A stretch of 64,000 nucleotides of DNA from Didymella arachidicola. Lineage: Eukaryota; Ascomycota; Dothideomycetes; Pleosporales; Didymellaceae. Below, piece by piece: positions 38,927 through 49,121 of the stretch; within the stretch, counting starts at the first letter, position 1; each line of letters opens with the position of its first letter. The notes under the pieces are model-generated. The model was not told where the DNA came from. It was given only the letters and a program-made list of their open reading frames with translations, and did no database searches. The stretch lies in the NCBI GenBank assembly GCA_016630955.3, contig CM049999.1, forward strand, positions 62,001-126,000. Reading direction: 5' to 3'. The position numbers and the translations under genes are program-made.

Positions 38927-40494
38927 ATGAAAGTTTCCCTGTTGCTTGCATTGCCGTGCGCGTACGCACTAAGCTCAACCATCGTCGATACGTCTTCAGG
39001 TACTGTTGAAGGCACGATTGATACCACAGCTCCAAATGTCGTGCAGTTTCTGGGTATTCCATACGCTGAAGCGCCGGTCGGCGCCAGACGCTGGCTTCCC
39101 GCGCTGCCAAAAAGCCGAGTTAACGGCCGGGTCATAGATGCTACAAAATTTGGGCCTTCATGCCCACAGTACCAGACAAACAAGCCTACGACATGGATCA
39201 CTGATGCTCCAGAGTTCAACATCGATCCTCTGGATTACCAGTCGGAAGACTGTCTATCAGTCAACATCTGGGCACCGTGGCAGAATAGCCTGAGCTGTGA
39301 AAGCTTTACCAAGCGGCCGGTGATTGTCTGGATCCACGGTGGGTCTTTCCAGACGGGAGGTGCTGCAACCCCGTACCACAACCCAAGTCGCTGGGTCGAA
39401 AGGAGTGGGAAGCACCTTGTCGTTGCTATCAAGTATGTTCTCCTACCAATCTAGATTTACGAGCGTCTGACCAAAGTATCAGCTATCGTTTGAACATATT
39501 TGGCTGGCCCAATGCGACGGGTCTGCGTGCAAATGAGCTCAATCTAGGCTACCTCGACCAGAGACTCGCGGTGGAGTGGGTGAGAGGTAATATCCACGCC
39601 TTCGGGGGCGACCCCAACAAGATCACACTTTGGGGTCACTCCGCGGGTGCAGTATCAGTCGACAGTTACAGCTTTACTTATGCGCACGATCCCATCGTTT
39701 CTGGATTAATTTTGAGCTCTGGAACAGCTCAATCAGTGGTGAAATTCGGACCCGCCAACTTCACGTCTGTTGCACAAAACTTTGGTTGCAACAATAGCAA
39801 TGCCACCGCCGAGCTCACCTGCATGCAAGAGGTGCCGTTCTTGGATATAATAGCCTTCCTCAGAGAGCGTCTCCTTAACGGAACCACTCCTGGCCTTTCA
39901 TTCACTCCAGTTGTCGACAATCGTACGTCTTGGGCCAATCACACGACTCGAGCATTGTCTGGAGACTTCATTCGCAAACCCGCAATCATAGGCACGACGG
40001 TCAATGAATGGGGCCCATTCCTTCCCTACAACCGTACATACGGCCCAAATCAGACGCTTGCCGACGAAGGCACTTTGGGAGTATTCTTGTGTCCGTCCGT
40101 TCTTACTACGCACGAACGATTTGCTGGTGGCAACGCAACTACGTTCAGATATTTGTACGGAGGCAACTTTTCGAACATCGCACCAAGGTGGTGGCAGGGT
40201 GCCTATCATTCAGCCGATTTGCCTCTGGTCTTTGGTACACATAGCATCGCAAGGGGTAATTCAACGGTCTTCGAAAACGAAGTCAGTGAGCAAATGCAGG
40301 ACTATTGGTTGGCATTCGCAAGAGACCCAGAAAACGGATTGCCAGCTAAAGGGTGGCAGGGCTACAGCGGCAACCAGAAAGGCAAGAGTGCGCTTTTTGG
40401 TTGGCATGGCGATGCTGTTCAGTCTCTTGCTGACAGTGAGTTGGAGTCGGCTTGCGATGACGGGGTTCCGAATGGCAAGCCCAAGCCTCCCTGA
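38927..40494 (+). CDS. Secreted type-B carboxylesterase/lipase
   Basis: Two exons, 38927-39432 and 39483-40494, with a 50-bp GT-AG intron whose removal restores the family motif INYRLN. 505 aa. Signal peptide (MKVSLLLALPCAYALSS). Oxyanion-hole HGGSFQTGG, nucleophile elbow GHSAG (the family usually has GESAGG), likely catalytic Glu in NEWGPF or nearby and His in YHSADLPLVFG. Many N-x-S/T sites fit secretion. It would hydrolyse carboxylic esters outside the cell; the substrate is unknown. Slightly shorter than the usual 540-560 aa. Confidence 0.9.
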
Positions 40495-40662
40495 TTGACG
40501 ACGAGCTACCGGCAGAGCTTGGAAAAGAGATGCGTATGCTACGGGAGCCTATTACACCCTAAGTGGAATTAATTTAAATAAAAATCTAAAATTTTAATTT
40601 GCAATAACGTACCTTACGGGCGAGTCGCCCACCTAATTTTACAAAGGAAAATTAAAACTCTA
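40495..40662. other. AT-rich flank with MITE-like end
   Basis: AT-rich tail of the esterase gene, then ACGTACCTTACGGGCGAG (from about 40607), resembling the end of the 431-bp MITEs. Only about 55 bp can be followed before the next transposon. Confidence 0.45.
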
Positions 40663-42528
40663 ACGTAGATGTACACCGAGCGGCGCAGTACACCGAGCGG
40701 CGCACTTTTGCCAAGACCACACCAAAACTCACCCTATCATAGCCCAAAACACCACAAACTAGCGCTGCACAAGGTGTAATAAGCTGTAACATTACTTAGA
40801 GGCCTCTTCTACAGTATTCTTACACGTTCGCGCGTTGTGCCCACCCTCTCCGCACTGTCTACAGCGTCGTTGGGATGGTTCACCTCCTTCAGCGCGCACC
40901 CGCTTCTTTGCCTTCTTACCATCACCACGCGCGCCAAACTCCTGTAGAGCAGTTAACCGCTGGCCTTCTTCAACTGCAAGGCTTCCCTTAGCTTGAATAC
41001 GCTTTCTTTTGTGCGATTTACGTCGCGTGGCGGCTTCATTAGCTGCTCGAAGCTCAGCTATCTCTTGTTGCGCCAACACCAGCTTGTGCGCAACAATTGC
41101 TGCCCCCTTTAACACCTTCTCAAACGCTTCAACCATAGAGGTTGGTGAGCTGTCTACGTGCCTCTAAATCCTCTTCTTCACAAGCGTCGATTGCGACCCA
41201 AATTCCAGGGTATTACTTAGGGTTTGCGACTGCCAGGGCTCGTTGTTTGTGGGGAGTAGTGGTAATGGAGTGCGCAGCTTCGCATCAAGGGTTGATATGA
41301 CCCGTTCTGGGTCAAAAGGGACCAGTCCAGCGCCTCAGAACCCTCCCTAGATGTTGCTCAGGGTTATAGCTTTCTTGTGAGCCGCTTTAAAGCATGGCAG
41401 GAACTCCTGCTTTGTGATGTGGTTAATCCGGTTGCGCATGAGCTTATTGACCTTATCCCCGTACGCCTTCTTCAGGGGGCCAAAACAACCCACGTCAAGT
41501 GGCTGCAGGAGGTGCGACGAGTGCGCAGGCATACATAGGGTTACAATCTTCTAATCCTTGCAGTACTGTTGGAATTCTGCAGAGTTATGGCTCCCATAAC
41601 CGTTAATAATTAGCATACGGTAGGTACCAACAGTGCGCGTCTTTGTATGCCTGTTAAAGTGCTTCAACCAGTTAAAACCAAGCTCGTTAGTAGTCCAGCC
41701 GTTTTCAGAGATAGCAATAGTCCAATCTTGGGGCAGGTTGTCGTCTTTGTACCAGTTGGACAGGTGTTGGCGGGCTTTGAAGATGATGTAGGCTGGAATA
41801 GCCCATCCTGTGGCATTGACGCCCTTAATGACTGTTACTCACTCCCGGTTGCCCGGCTGGACCTGCTTTGCTCGTCCTGGCTTCTCTAAATCTGTGACAA
41901 CGACTCTAGTGGATATCTGGCCCATCATGAAGCCTGTCTCGTCGAAGTTGTACGTGTCGTCGTCCAGGATACCGTACTTGACTTTGATATTGGCTACCAG
42001 ACTGAACCAGCCCTGGATCACCTCAGGATCCTTGCAGAGGGCTCGCTTGTAGTTGTACTTGCGATTAAAGACTGTTTTGAGCTCCTCCTGACGCGAAACA
42101 AACCTGCTGGCCCACCTTGGGCCAACAGGGGCCAAACCGCACTCTTTTCGCAGAGAATTGGCCATATCAGCTACAACTTCAAGCCGGGGGGACTCTCCTC
42201 GTGTGACCAGCTCAAATATGCGCGTAACAATTACCTGCTCCTCAGCACTGGTCAGGTTCCGTGAGTTGGCCATAGTATCAACGCGTGAAGGTCGTCCTGC
42301 GCGTCTTGCGCGAAGTGTAGTTTCAGAGGCGCTGTAGATAGCTGCAGCGCGTCGCACTGAGAGTTTTGCGTCTTGTTTGAGAGCTTGAAGCGCAAGCTGG
42401 ATCTGACGCTCTTTTAACGCGTTAAAATGTAGTTGTTGTTGAGGCATTAGTAGAGGAAGGGTATATTGGTGTGGTCTTGGCAAAAGTGCGCCGCTCGGTG
42501 TACTGCGCCGCTCGGTGTACATCTACGT
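40663..42528 (-). mobile_element. pogo-type transposon A (decayed)
   Basis: 1,866 bp between TA at 40661-40662 and 42529-42530. Ends begin ACGTAGATGTACACCGAG. ACACCGAGCGGCGCA is repeated twice at a 17-bp period in each end. Confidence 0.92.
40792..42447 (-). pseudogene. Transposase of transposon A, inactivated by nonsense mutations
   Basis: Start ATG 42447 (MPQQQLHFN). The frame is conserved over its length but broken by stops, for example TGG to TGA after QPGNRE near 41838, consistent with G-to-A RIP. Remaining pieces include YNFDETGFMMG, QPLDVGCFGPLKK and the CCHC knuckle CRQCGEGGHNARTC. No frameshifts were needed to follow it. Confidence 0.85.
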
Positions 42529-42544
42529 TATTTATCTTATATTA

Positions 42545-44378
42545 ACGCTTTGTACGGCTGAATGGCGCACCCCACTGAAATGGCGCACCTTGCCAAGACC
42601 TCACTACTTTCAACCACCACCAACAACGTCGCAACAAATTAATCTTGAATTGCTTCCTCGTGGAGAGAGAATTGACCTTGCTATCAAAGCTATGAAATCA
42701 AACGCGAATCTAAGCCAGCGACGCGCTGCTGCTGTCTACAACGTGCCTGAAACTACCCTTTAAAGGCAACGCGCCAAACCAGCTTCTCAACGCGTTGTCC
42801 ACCCTAACGCGTGTAAGCTTACAAGGCAAGAAGAGGAGGTGCTTATTCAATACATAAGGAAGCTTGACGCGCGAGGCTTTGGCCCTACGCTTGCCTACGT
42901 GCGAGAGATAGCTGATCAACTGCTGGCTGCTCGCAGTGCAGGCAAGGTTAGAGAACACTGGGTCTACCGGTTTATCAGACAGAAACCTAAGATCAAGTCT
43001 TAGATTTCTAGACTAAGGGATTACTGGAGAGTCCTGTGCAGCGATCTAGCTATTATTAGTCCCTAGTTTAACCTTATACGCAATGTCAAAGCTAAGTACG
43101 GCATCCTAGACCAAGATACCTACAACTTTAACGAGACTAGGTTCTAGATAGGCGTTAGAGGGTCAGTTAAGGTAGTAACTACTTCTAAGAGACGTCTTAC
43201 ACCACTCAGCGTCCAGCCTAGCAATCGTGAGTAGATAACTCTGATCGCTTGTATCAACGCGATGGGCTAGTCTATCCTACCCTTCTTTATCCTTAAAGCA
43301 AAGCACCACGACAAGGCCTAGTACGTTAACAACCTAAAGGATTAGAGGATTAGGGTTAGCAAGAATGGCTGGACCTCGAATAAGCTTGGCCTTGCCTGGC
43401 TAAAGCACTTTATCCAGCATACAGAGGCTGCTACTGTAGGTAGCCATTGGCTGCTAATTATTAATAGCCACGAGAGCCATAAGTCACTCGAATTCCAAAA
43501 CCTCTGCGAGGAAAGCAAGATTATTGCTCTCTACATGCCTCCGCACGCCTCTCACATCCTGCAGCCACTTGACGTTGGGTGTTTTGCCCCGCTAAAGCAG
43601 GCGTATAAGAAGGAAATTAAAAGCTTAGCAGACAGTTACATCACCTATGTAGACAAAAAGACCTTCTTAGCAACGTTTTAACTAGTATACAACAAGGCTA
43701 TATTAAAGAATAACATTATATCAAGCTTTAAAGCAACTAGCTTGGTTCTACTTAACCTAGAGGTGGTGCTGTCAAGGCTTAAAGTCAAGCCTCGCACGCC
43801 AACACCGCCTCTACCAGGGCCTACTAACTGGCAACCTAAAACACCAACTAACGCGATTGAAATTAACAGCCAGACAACGCTAATAATTAAGAGGATAAGG
43901 GAACATAAGAGTTCCTCTCCTGACTTAATTATTAAGATGGTTCTGCAGGTTAAAAGGGGGTCTGTAAAGAGGGACTATTCGCACACGCTGCTTGAGGCAA
44001 GGATAGCTAAGCTTAAGCAGGTAAATGAGGCTGCTTCTGAGCGTAAGAAGCGCAAAAAGAAGCGGATTTAGGAAGGCGGGACTCTCTCGCAGGCAGAGGC
44101 AGAGGAAATACTAAAGGAGATAGACGCTAAGGCTGAGGCACAAGAAGGTGGTGCGCAGGTAGGTAGCAGCAGTAAAAATAAACGTCGCTGTAAGACGTGC
44201 GGCAAGACTAGGCACAACAAGCGCACCTGCTAGAAAGATGTAGCAGAGACAGAGGATTAATCTAAGCCATCGCACGCCTGAATTGCTTGTTATAGTGTTG
44301 AGATATTAAGGTGCAAAGGTGAATGTGCGACAAAGCGCGCCATTTCAGTAGGGTGCGCCATTCAGCCGTACAAAGCGT
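42545..44378 (+). mobile_element. pogo-type transposon B (decayed)
   Basis: 1,834 bp between TA at 42543-42544 and 44379-44380. Ends begin ACGCTTTGTACGGCTG. TGAATGGCGCAC-like words are paired at about 17 bp. Same family and same length as the RIP-decayed element split by family 2. Confidence 0.9.
42626..44260 (+). pseudogene. Transposase of transposon B, inactivated by RIP-like mutation
   Basis: The start codon has become ACG at 42626. Numerous TAG stops stand where relatives have CAG or TGG. One frame can be followed from the HTH (LSQRRAAAVYNVPETTL) through QPLDVGCFAPLK to a knuckle (CKTCGKTRHNKRTC). It is an intermediate between the intact and the fully AT-rich copies. Confidence 0.85.
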
Positions 44379-44387
44379 TATTAATTA

Positions 44388-46236
44388 ACGTAAAGCACCA
44401 GCGAAGGGGCCACACCAGCGAAGGGGCCACTTTGTCTTGGCGTTGCAACTTCTTCGTACAACACAACATGCAGGAACAACGCAAGCAGGAATTAACCCAG
44501 CAAGAAGGTAGAATTGTTCTTGCCCTTCAGGCGTACGCTAGGGGACAGTTTCGAAGCGTGCGACGGGCTGCTGCAGCTTACAACGTACGTCATCAACAGC
44601 TCTCAAGGAGACTCCAAAATATCAGATTTCGACAAGAAGCACCACCAAACAACCAGAAGCTCTCTGCAACTGAAGAGCAAACGATTGTACGATACATACT
44701 CGAGCTTGACTCGCGCGGATTTGCCCCTAGGCTCTCTGAGGTAGCAGATATTGCAGATAAACTTCTGGCTATACGTGGTGGGACACCTGTTGGCAAGAAC
44801 TGGGCAGAGCGATTTGTCCAGCGTACGGAGAAGCTCAAAATGGCCTTCAATCGAGCAAAGGATCGCCAGAGAATACTCCAGGAAGATCCAGTAGTTATCA
44901 GCGCCTGGTTTCAGCTCGTACAGGACACAAAAGACAAGTATGGGGTCCAGGATGATGACATCTACAACTTTGATGAGACCGGCTTCCAGATGGGAGTTAT
45001 TGGCTCAATGAAGGTTGTTACAGGTTTAGAGAGACGTACGAGACCAAACATCATCCAGCCAGGCGATCGGGAGTGGGTCACAGCTATCCAGAGCATCTGT
45101 GCTGCTGGGTATGCTATCCCACCCTTTATTATCTACAAAGGGCGTGTACACATCTCTGCCTGGTATAAGGAGACCAACATACCGTACGACTGGAAGCTCT
45201 CTGTCTCTGAGAACGGATGGACGAACAATCAGCTTGGCCTGGAGTGGTTGAAGCACTTTGACCAGCATACAAAGGCGCGTAAGAAGGGCTTGTACAGGCT
45301 GCTTATTTTAGATAGCTATAAGAGCCACCTTAACCAGGACTTTAAGGATTACTGCCTAGAAAACATGATCCTTACCCTTTGTATGCCTGCTCACTCATCG
45401 CACATCCTCCATCCACTTGATGTGGTCTGTTTCTCACCGTTGAAACTGAGGTACTCTCAACGCGTACGAGCCTTGGCATCCAAACGCGTCTTCCACATCA
45501 ACAAAGAAGGCTTCCTTCTAGCCTTTAGGGACGCGTTTTTTAACGTGTTTACGTACGAGAACTGCAAGAAGGCCTTTGAGGCTTCAGGACTTGTGCCTAT
45601 CGACGCGCAGCATGTCTTGGATCGCCTAGATGTTCAGATTCGTACGCCACCACTAGCACCCCTACCAGAAACACCATGGCAATCCCAAACACCAAGCAAT
45701 TCACACGAATTTGGGTCACAGGCAAGGCTTGTAAGGCAAGCTATCGTACAATCACTAGAAGTAGCAAGAGAGGGGTTTGCACAACTTGTAAAAGGTGGTG
45801 AGCTTATGCTACATGAGAATGTCGTACAAGCAGCTCGTATTCGTGAGCTTGAAGAACAATTAGCAGACATAACTAAGCGCAAAACCCGGAAAAGAAAGCA
45901 GATCCAGCATGGTGGTACAATAGAGTATGGTGAAGCAGCAGCCTACATAGCTGAAAGCGCAGCTGCAGCTCGTACGGTGTCAAAGAGGTTGCGTGTCAGG
46001 AGTGGTCATGAAAGAGCCCAACCAGGTCAACGGCATTATGGCAACTGTGGGAAGACTGGGCACAACGCGCGTACGTGCCAGAAAGATGTAGAAGAAGATT
46101 CTGCATCTGATGCAAGTGCATCGTACGCAGGTACACTAGAGGGGAGTGAGTAATTGCTTGTATCGTACGTGGTGTTCGCAATGCCAAGACAAAGTGGCCC
46201 CTTCGCTGGTGTGGCCCCTTCGCTGGTGCTTTACGT
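44388..46236 (+). mobile_element. pogo-type transposon C
   Basis: 1,849 bp between TA at 44386-44387 and 46237-46238. Ends begin ACGTAAAGCACCAGCG. CACCAGCGAAGGGGCCA is repeated exactly twice, 17-bp period, in both ends. Confidence 0.93.
44468..46153 (+). CDS. pogo-type DDE transposase, transposon C
   Basis: 561 aa from ATG 44468. N-terminal HTH domains, catalytic YNFDETGF, then LILDSYKSH (relatives have LDGHESH; the Asp is kept) and HPLDVVCFSPLK (relatives QPLDVGC). The C-terminal knuckle reads YGNCGKTGHNARTC, so the first Cys is now Tyr, a TGT to TAT change. The frame is open, but these three deviations suggest early decay or altered function. Confidence 0.88.
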   Translation: MQEQRKQELTQQEGRIVLALQAYARGQFRSVRRAAAAYNVRHQQLSRRLQNIRFRQEAPPNNQKLSATEEQTIVRYILELDSRGFAPRLSEVADIADKLLAIRGGTPVGKNWAERFVQRTEKLKMAFNRAKDRQRILQEDPVVISAWFQLVQDTKDKYGVQDDDIYNFDETGFQMGVIGSMKVVTGLERRTRPNIIQPGDREWVTAIQSICAAGYAIPPFIIYKGRVHISAWYKETNIPYDWKLSVSENGWTNNQLGLEWLKHFDQHTKARKKGLYRLLILDSYKSHLNQDFKDYCLENMILTLCMPAHSSHILHPLDVVCFSPLKLRYSQRVRALASKRVFHINKEGFLLAFRDAFFNVFTYENCKKAFEASGLVPIDAQHVLDRLDVQIRTPPLAPLPETPWQSQTPSNSHEFGSQARLVRQAIVQSLEVAREGFAQLVKGGELMLHENVVQAARIRELEEQLADITKRKTRKRKQIQHGGTIEYGEAAAYIAESAAAARTVSKRLRVRSGHERAQPGQRHYGNCGKTGHNARTCQKDVEEDSASDASASYAGTLEGSE

Positions 46237-46253
46237 TAATATATTTAATCTTA

Positions 46254-48388
46254 GCGTGTTCGGCCTCGTGATGCACGCGGCGCGTGATGCACACCCCACC
46301 AACATTGACCTATACTGCGCACCCCCCCATAACTCAACCCCACGATGCCGTTAAAAGAAGCCCTCGCAGAGCTAGCTACTTTGAAGTATGGAGAACATTT
46401 TACGTATAAAGATCTTGCCCAGAAACACGGTTGTTGTCGCACTACGTTGAGCCGAAGGCACCAAGGTGTATGCGCGTCAAATGAGGTCAAATCAAAACAC
46501 CAGCTAGTTCTCCACCCACGCGATGAAATAGAGGTTGTACAATACGTCAAATCACTTACCGAGAGACACCTTATGCCTACAAGAAAGATCCTGCGGAGAA
46601 TCGTGAAGTCGCTGTGTCAATGGGAGCCCTCCGATCGATGGGTATCGCGCTTCCTTCATCGCTACCCCGACGACCTTCTCACAGCCTGGACCACGCCTAT
46701 GGAAAAATCACGTCACGATGCTGCTTCATATGAATCCTTTAGCTCTTATTTTGACCTGCTGCACAGTACAATCAAGCAGCATTCAATAGAGCCTGAAAAC
46801 ACGTACAATATGGATGAGAAGGGATTCATGATTGGAGTGATGTCAAAGGGCGTCAGAATCTTCGATAAGCGACTCTTTGGGCGCCGGAAATACAAGCTAG
46901 CATCTCATGATGGCAACAGGAAGTGGGTGACAGTAGTAGGAGCAGTAGGAGCTGATGGTTATGCGTTGCCGCCCGCAGTCATCTATCCTTCATCGTCTCT
47001 CCAGCTCCAAGAGAGCTGGGTGCAGCGCGTCGACGCAGGGAAACACGATATACACTTTGGTACCTCAGTAAATGGCTGGATAAATGATGCTCTTGGTGTT
47101 GCCTGGCTGAAGCAGGTGTTTGATCGCTATACAAGAGTAAGAGCGCGAGGGAAGTACAGGCTCTTGATCCTTGATGGCCACGGCAGTCACGTTACCCAGG
47201 CCTTCATCGAATACGCTCATGCTAACAAGATTCTCCTACTTATATTCCCTCCGCACGCAACCCACGCGCTTCAGCCGCTTGATGTAGCGTGCTTTGGGCC
47301 GTTGGCACAGAGCTACTCCATGGAACTCCTTCACCGCGGCCATACCACAGAGGGGTGGGTGCCTGTAGGTCAAGCTGACTTCTTCCCGCTCTTTTGGGCA
47401 GCTTGGAAGAAGACCTTCACCAAAGACCTCGTTGTACAGGCCTTTAAGTGTACTGGAATCCACCCACCAGATGCCGACGTCGTGCTCAAGAAGTTCAGAA
47501 TACCAACACCAAGGACGCCTAGCACGACCTCAGAGCCTACAGGGCCTCAGCCTGCACCAGGTTCACCTAGTTGGCGCAAGACGCAGCGGCTACTTAAGCG
47601 TGCAAGAGAAGAGGATAGGTCCAGTGCTGATGAGGCAGTTGATCAAGCCCTTCACCAACTCCACGTGCGATTAGAAGTCCAAGAAGCTCGGATTGAAGGC
47701 CTAGAAGAGGCTCTAAAGGCTAATAAGAATAAGAAGAGAAAGCGGAGGGTACTACCTTTGCAACCTATTGACGGTAATGACAGTGGTGGTGCAGTCTTGT
47801 GGAGTCCTTCACGCATTGAGCGCGCGAAGCAAGAACTCCAGGCAAAAGAGGACCTAGAGCGCGCTGCGGAGGCAGCAAAAGCTACTAAGAAGGAGCTTCA
47901 ACACCAGAAGAAGCTTATTCAAGCGAAGGAGAAGGAAGATAAGCGTGTTGAGCGAGAGAAGAAGAAGGTATTGACAGCTAAGGCACAGGCTGCAAAGCGC
48001 GCTCAAATTGAGGCTTGTAAAGAAGAGGCTCAGCGCAAGAGCAACGCAGAAAAAAGTACCCAATTGCCTAAACAGGCTAAGAGTAAGGCCTCACAGAGAT
48101 CTCAGTCAAAAGTAACAAAGAATCGTGGTGGTGGTGCTGTGCGAAGGCAGGTGGCTGCCCATAAGGCGCCCTTACCACCTTCACCCACAACAACGTCTAC
48201 TGGCCGCACCACGCGTCCTCCAAAAAAACTGTGGTAGCCAAAAGTTTCGCAATAGTCTATATAGTAATCCACCAACTTATCTCGCGATAGTAGCGTTGTG
48301 GTGTCGATCAATAACCTCACTTATTCTGGGGTGCGAAAGTTGGTGGGGTGTGCATCACGCGCCGTGTGCATCACGAGGCCGAACTCGG
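46254..48388 (+). mobile_element. pogo/Tigger-like transposon D
   Basis: 2,135 bp between TA at 46252-46253 and 48389-48390. Ends GCGTGTTCGGCC and CCGAGTTCGGCC. CGTGATGCAC is paired at a 16-bp period. Larger and more divergent than A-C. Confidence 0.88.
46345..48237 (+). CDS. DDE transposase with long lysine-rich coiled-coil tail, transposon D
   Basis: 630 aa from ATG 46345. N-terminal HTH, catalytic YNMDEKGFMIG, LILDGHGSH and QPLDVACFGPL. Instead of the CCHC knuckle seen in relatives it has about 180 residues rich in K, E, A and Q (roughly 430-610), predicted coiled coil and basic. It ends TGRTTRPPKKLW. The frame is open and it is probably functional. Confidence 0.9.
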   Translation: MPLKEALAELATLKYGEHFTYKDLAQKHGCCRTTLSRRHQGVCASNEVKSKHQLVLHPRDEIEVVQYVKSLTERHLMPTRKILRRIVKSLCQWEPSDRWVSRFLHRYPDDLLTAWTTPMEKSRHDAASYESFSSYFDLLHSTIKQHSIEPENTYNMDEKGFMIGVMSKGVRIFDKRLFGRRKYKLASHDGNRKWVTVVGAVGADGYALPPAVIYPSSSLQLQESWVQRVDAGKHDIHFGTSVNGWINDALGVAWLKQVFDRYTRVRARGKYRLLILDGHGSHVTQAFIEYAHANKILLLIFPPHATHALQPLDVACFGPLAQSYSMELLHRGHTTEGWVPVGQADFFPLFWAAWKKTFTKDLVVQAFKCTGIHPPDADVVLKKFRIPTPRTPSTTSEPTGPQPAPGSPSWRKTQRLLKRAREEDRSSADEAVDQALHQLHVRLEVQEARIEGLEEALKANKNKKRKRRVLPLQPIDGNDSGGAVLWSPSRIERAKQELQAKEDLERAAEAAKATKKELQHQKKLIQAKEKEDKRVEREKKKVLTAKAQAAKRAQIEACKEEAQRKSNAEKSTQLPKQAKSKASQRSQSKVTKNRGGGAVRRQVAAHKAPLPPSPTTTSTGRTTRPPKKLW

Positions 48389-48409
48389 TATAATTTAATA
48401 ACTAGAATA

Positions 48410-48840
48410 ACGTACCCCACAGGCGAGAAAATCAACGGGCGAGAGAATTACTAAAATTAACTAGGGAAAATCAAAAATGCAGGGGTCTATATCTTAGGAT
48501 CTACCTAATAGAATATCCTATAAATTTAATACCTTAGCTGCATCTATATATATATAACTATTCTAGAGTCTTAGAAATCTAGGCCTAAAGGGGGAATAGT
48601 TATTAAAGTTTTAGAAAAGTACGCTAAAATCCTCTAACAAAATAAAAAAACTTCTGCTATATTAGGCCTAGTACTCTAAGATTCTAAGACATTAATCTTT
48701 ATATACATATTACCTAGCTGTGAAATTTTTAGAAGATTCTAATATATAGATCCTGAGATATAGACCCCTGCATTTTTGATTTTCCCTAGTTAATTTTAGT
48801 GATTCTCTCGCCCGTTGATTCTCTCGCCTGTGGGGTACGT
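48410..48840. mobile_element. 431-bp foldback MITE (complete)
   Basis: TA at 48408-48409 and 48841-48842. Terminal arms of at least 90 bp are nearly identical in inverse orientation (ACGTACCCCACAGGCGAG). Weaker symmetry continues for about 200 bp, so the transcript could form a long hairpin. GGCGAGARAAT is paired at 16 bp. No coding capacity. Confidence 0.9.
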
Positions 48841-48842
48841 TA

Positions 48843-49121
48843 CCATAGTCATAGTCACCCGTAGTTTGCAGGGAGTGTGTGGTTTAACTGCAGATAGGAC
48901 ATCCAAATTCTTATCTTCTCCCCTGTACCTCAGACTGCGCTAAATTTTTTTACACCTTTCTGTTTGGGCTAGACCGTGCTACAATTGAGAGCCCCATCGT
49001 CATACGAAGCATCTCCTTTGTGCATAGCAGAAAGCTTGGGCTTTCAGTGAAATAGTTATAAGAACTGTGAGGCCTCTGTCATTCGTTATGTTTGCCCAGA
49101 GAAGTTGACTCACCTTCCACG
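48843..49121. other. Promoter and leader region of the esterase gene
   Basis: Unique sequence between the MITE and ATG 49122; no distinct element recognised. Confidence 0.45.

Noticed and set aside
40607..40660. A third complete 431-bp MITE
   Set aside because: Only the first 20 bp or so resemble the MITE end clearly, and the matching right end could not be found.
44388..44422. Short direct repeats at transposon ends as a CRISPR-like array
   Set aside because: Only two units each, no spacers of constant length, eukaryotic setting, and they lie inside inverted terminal repeats.
46345..48237. Transposase of element D as a domesticated host protein
   Set aside because: It still lies between intact TA-flanked inverted repeats with the catalytic residues kept, so an ordinary transposon gene is the better reading.
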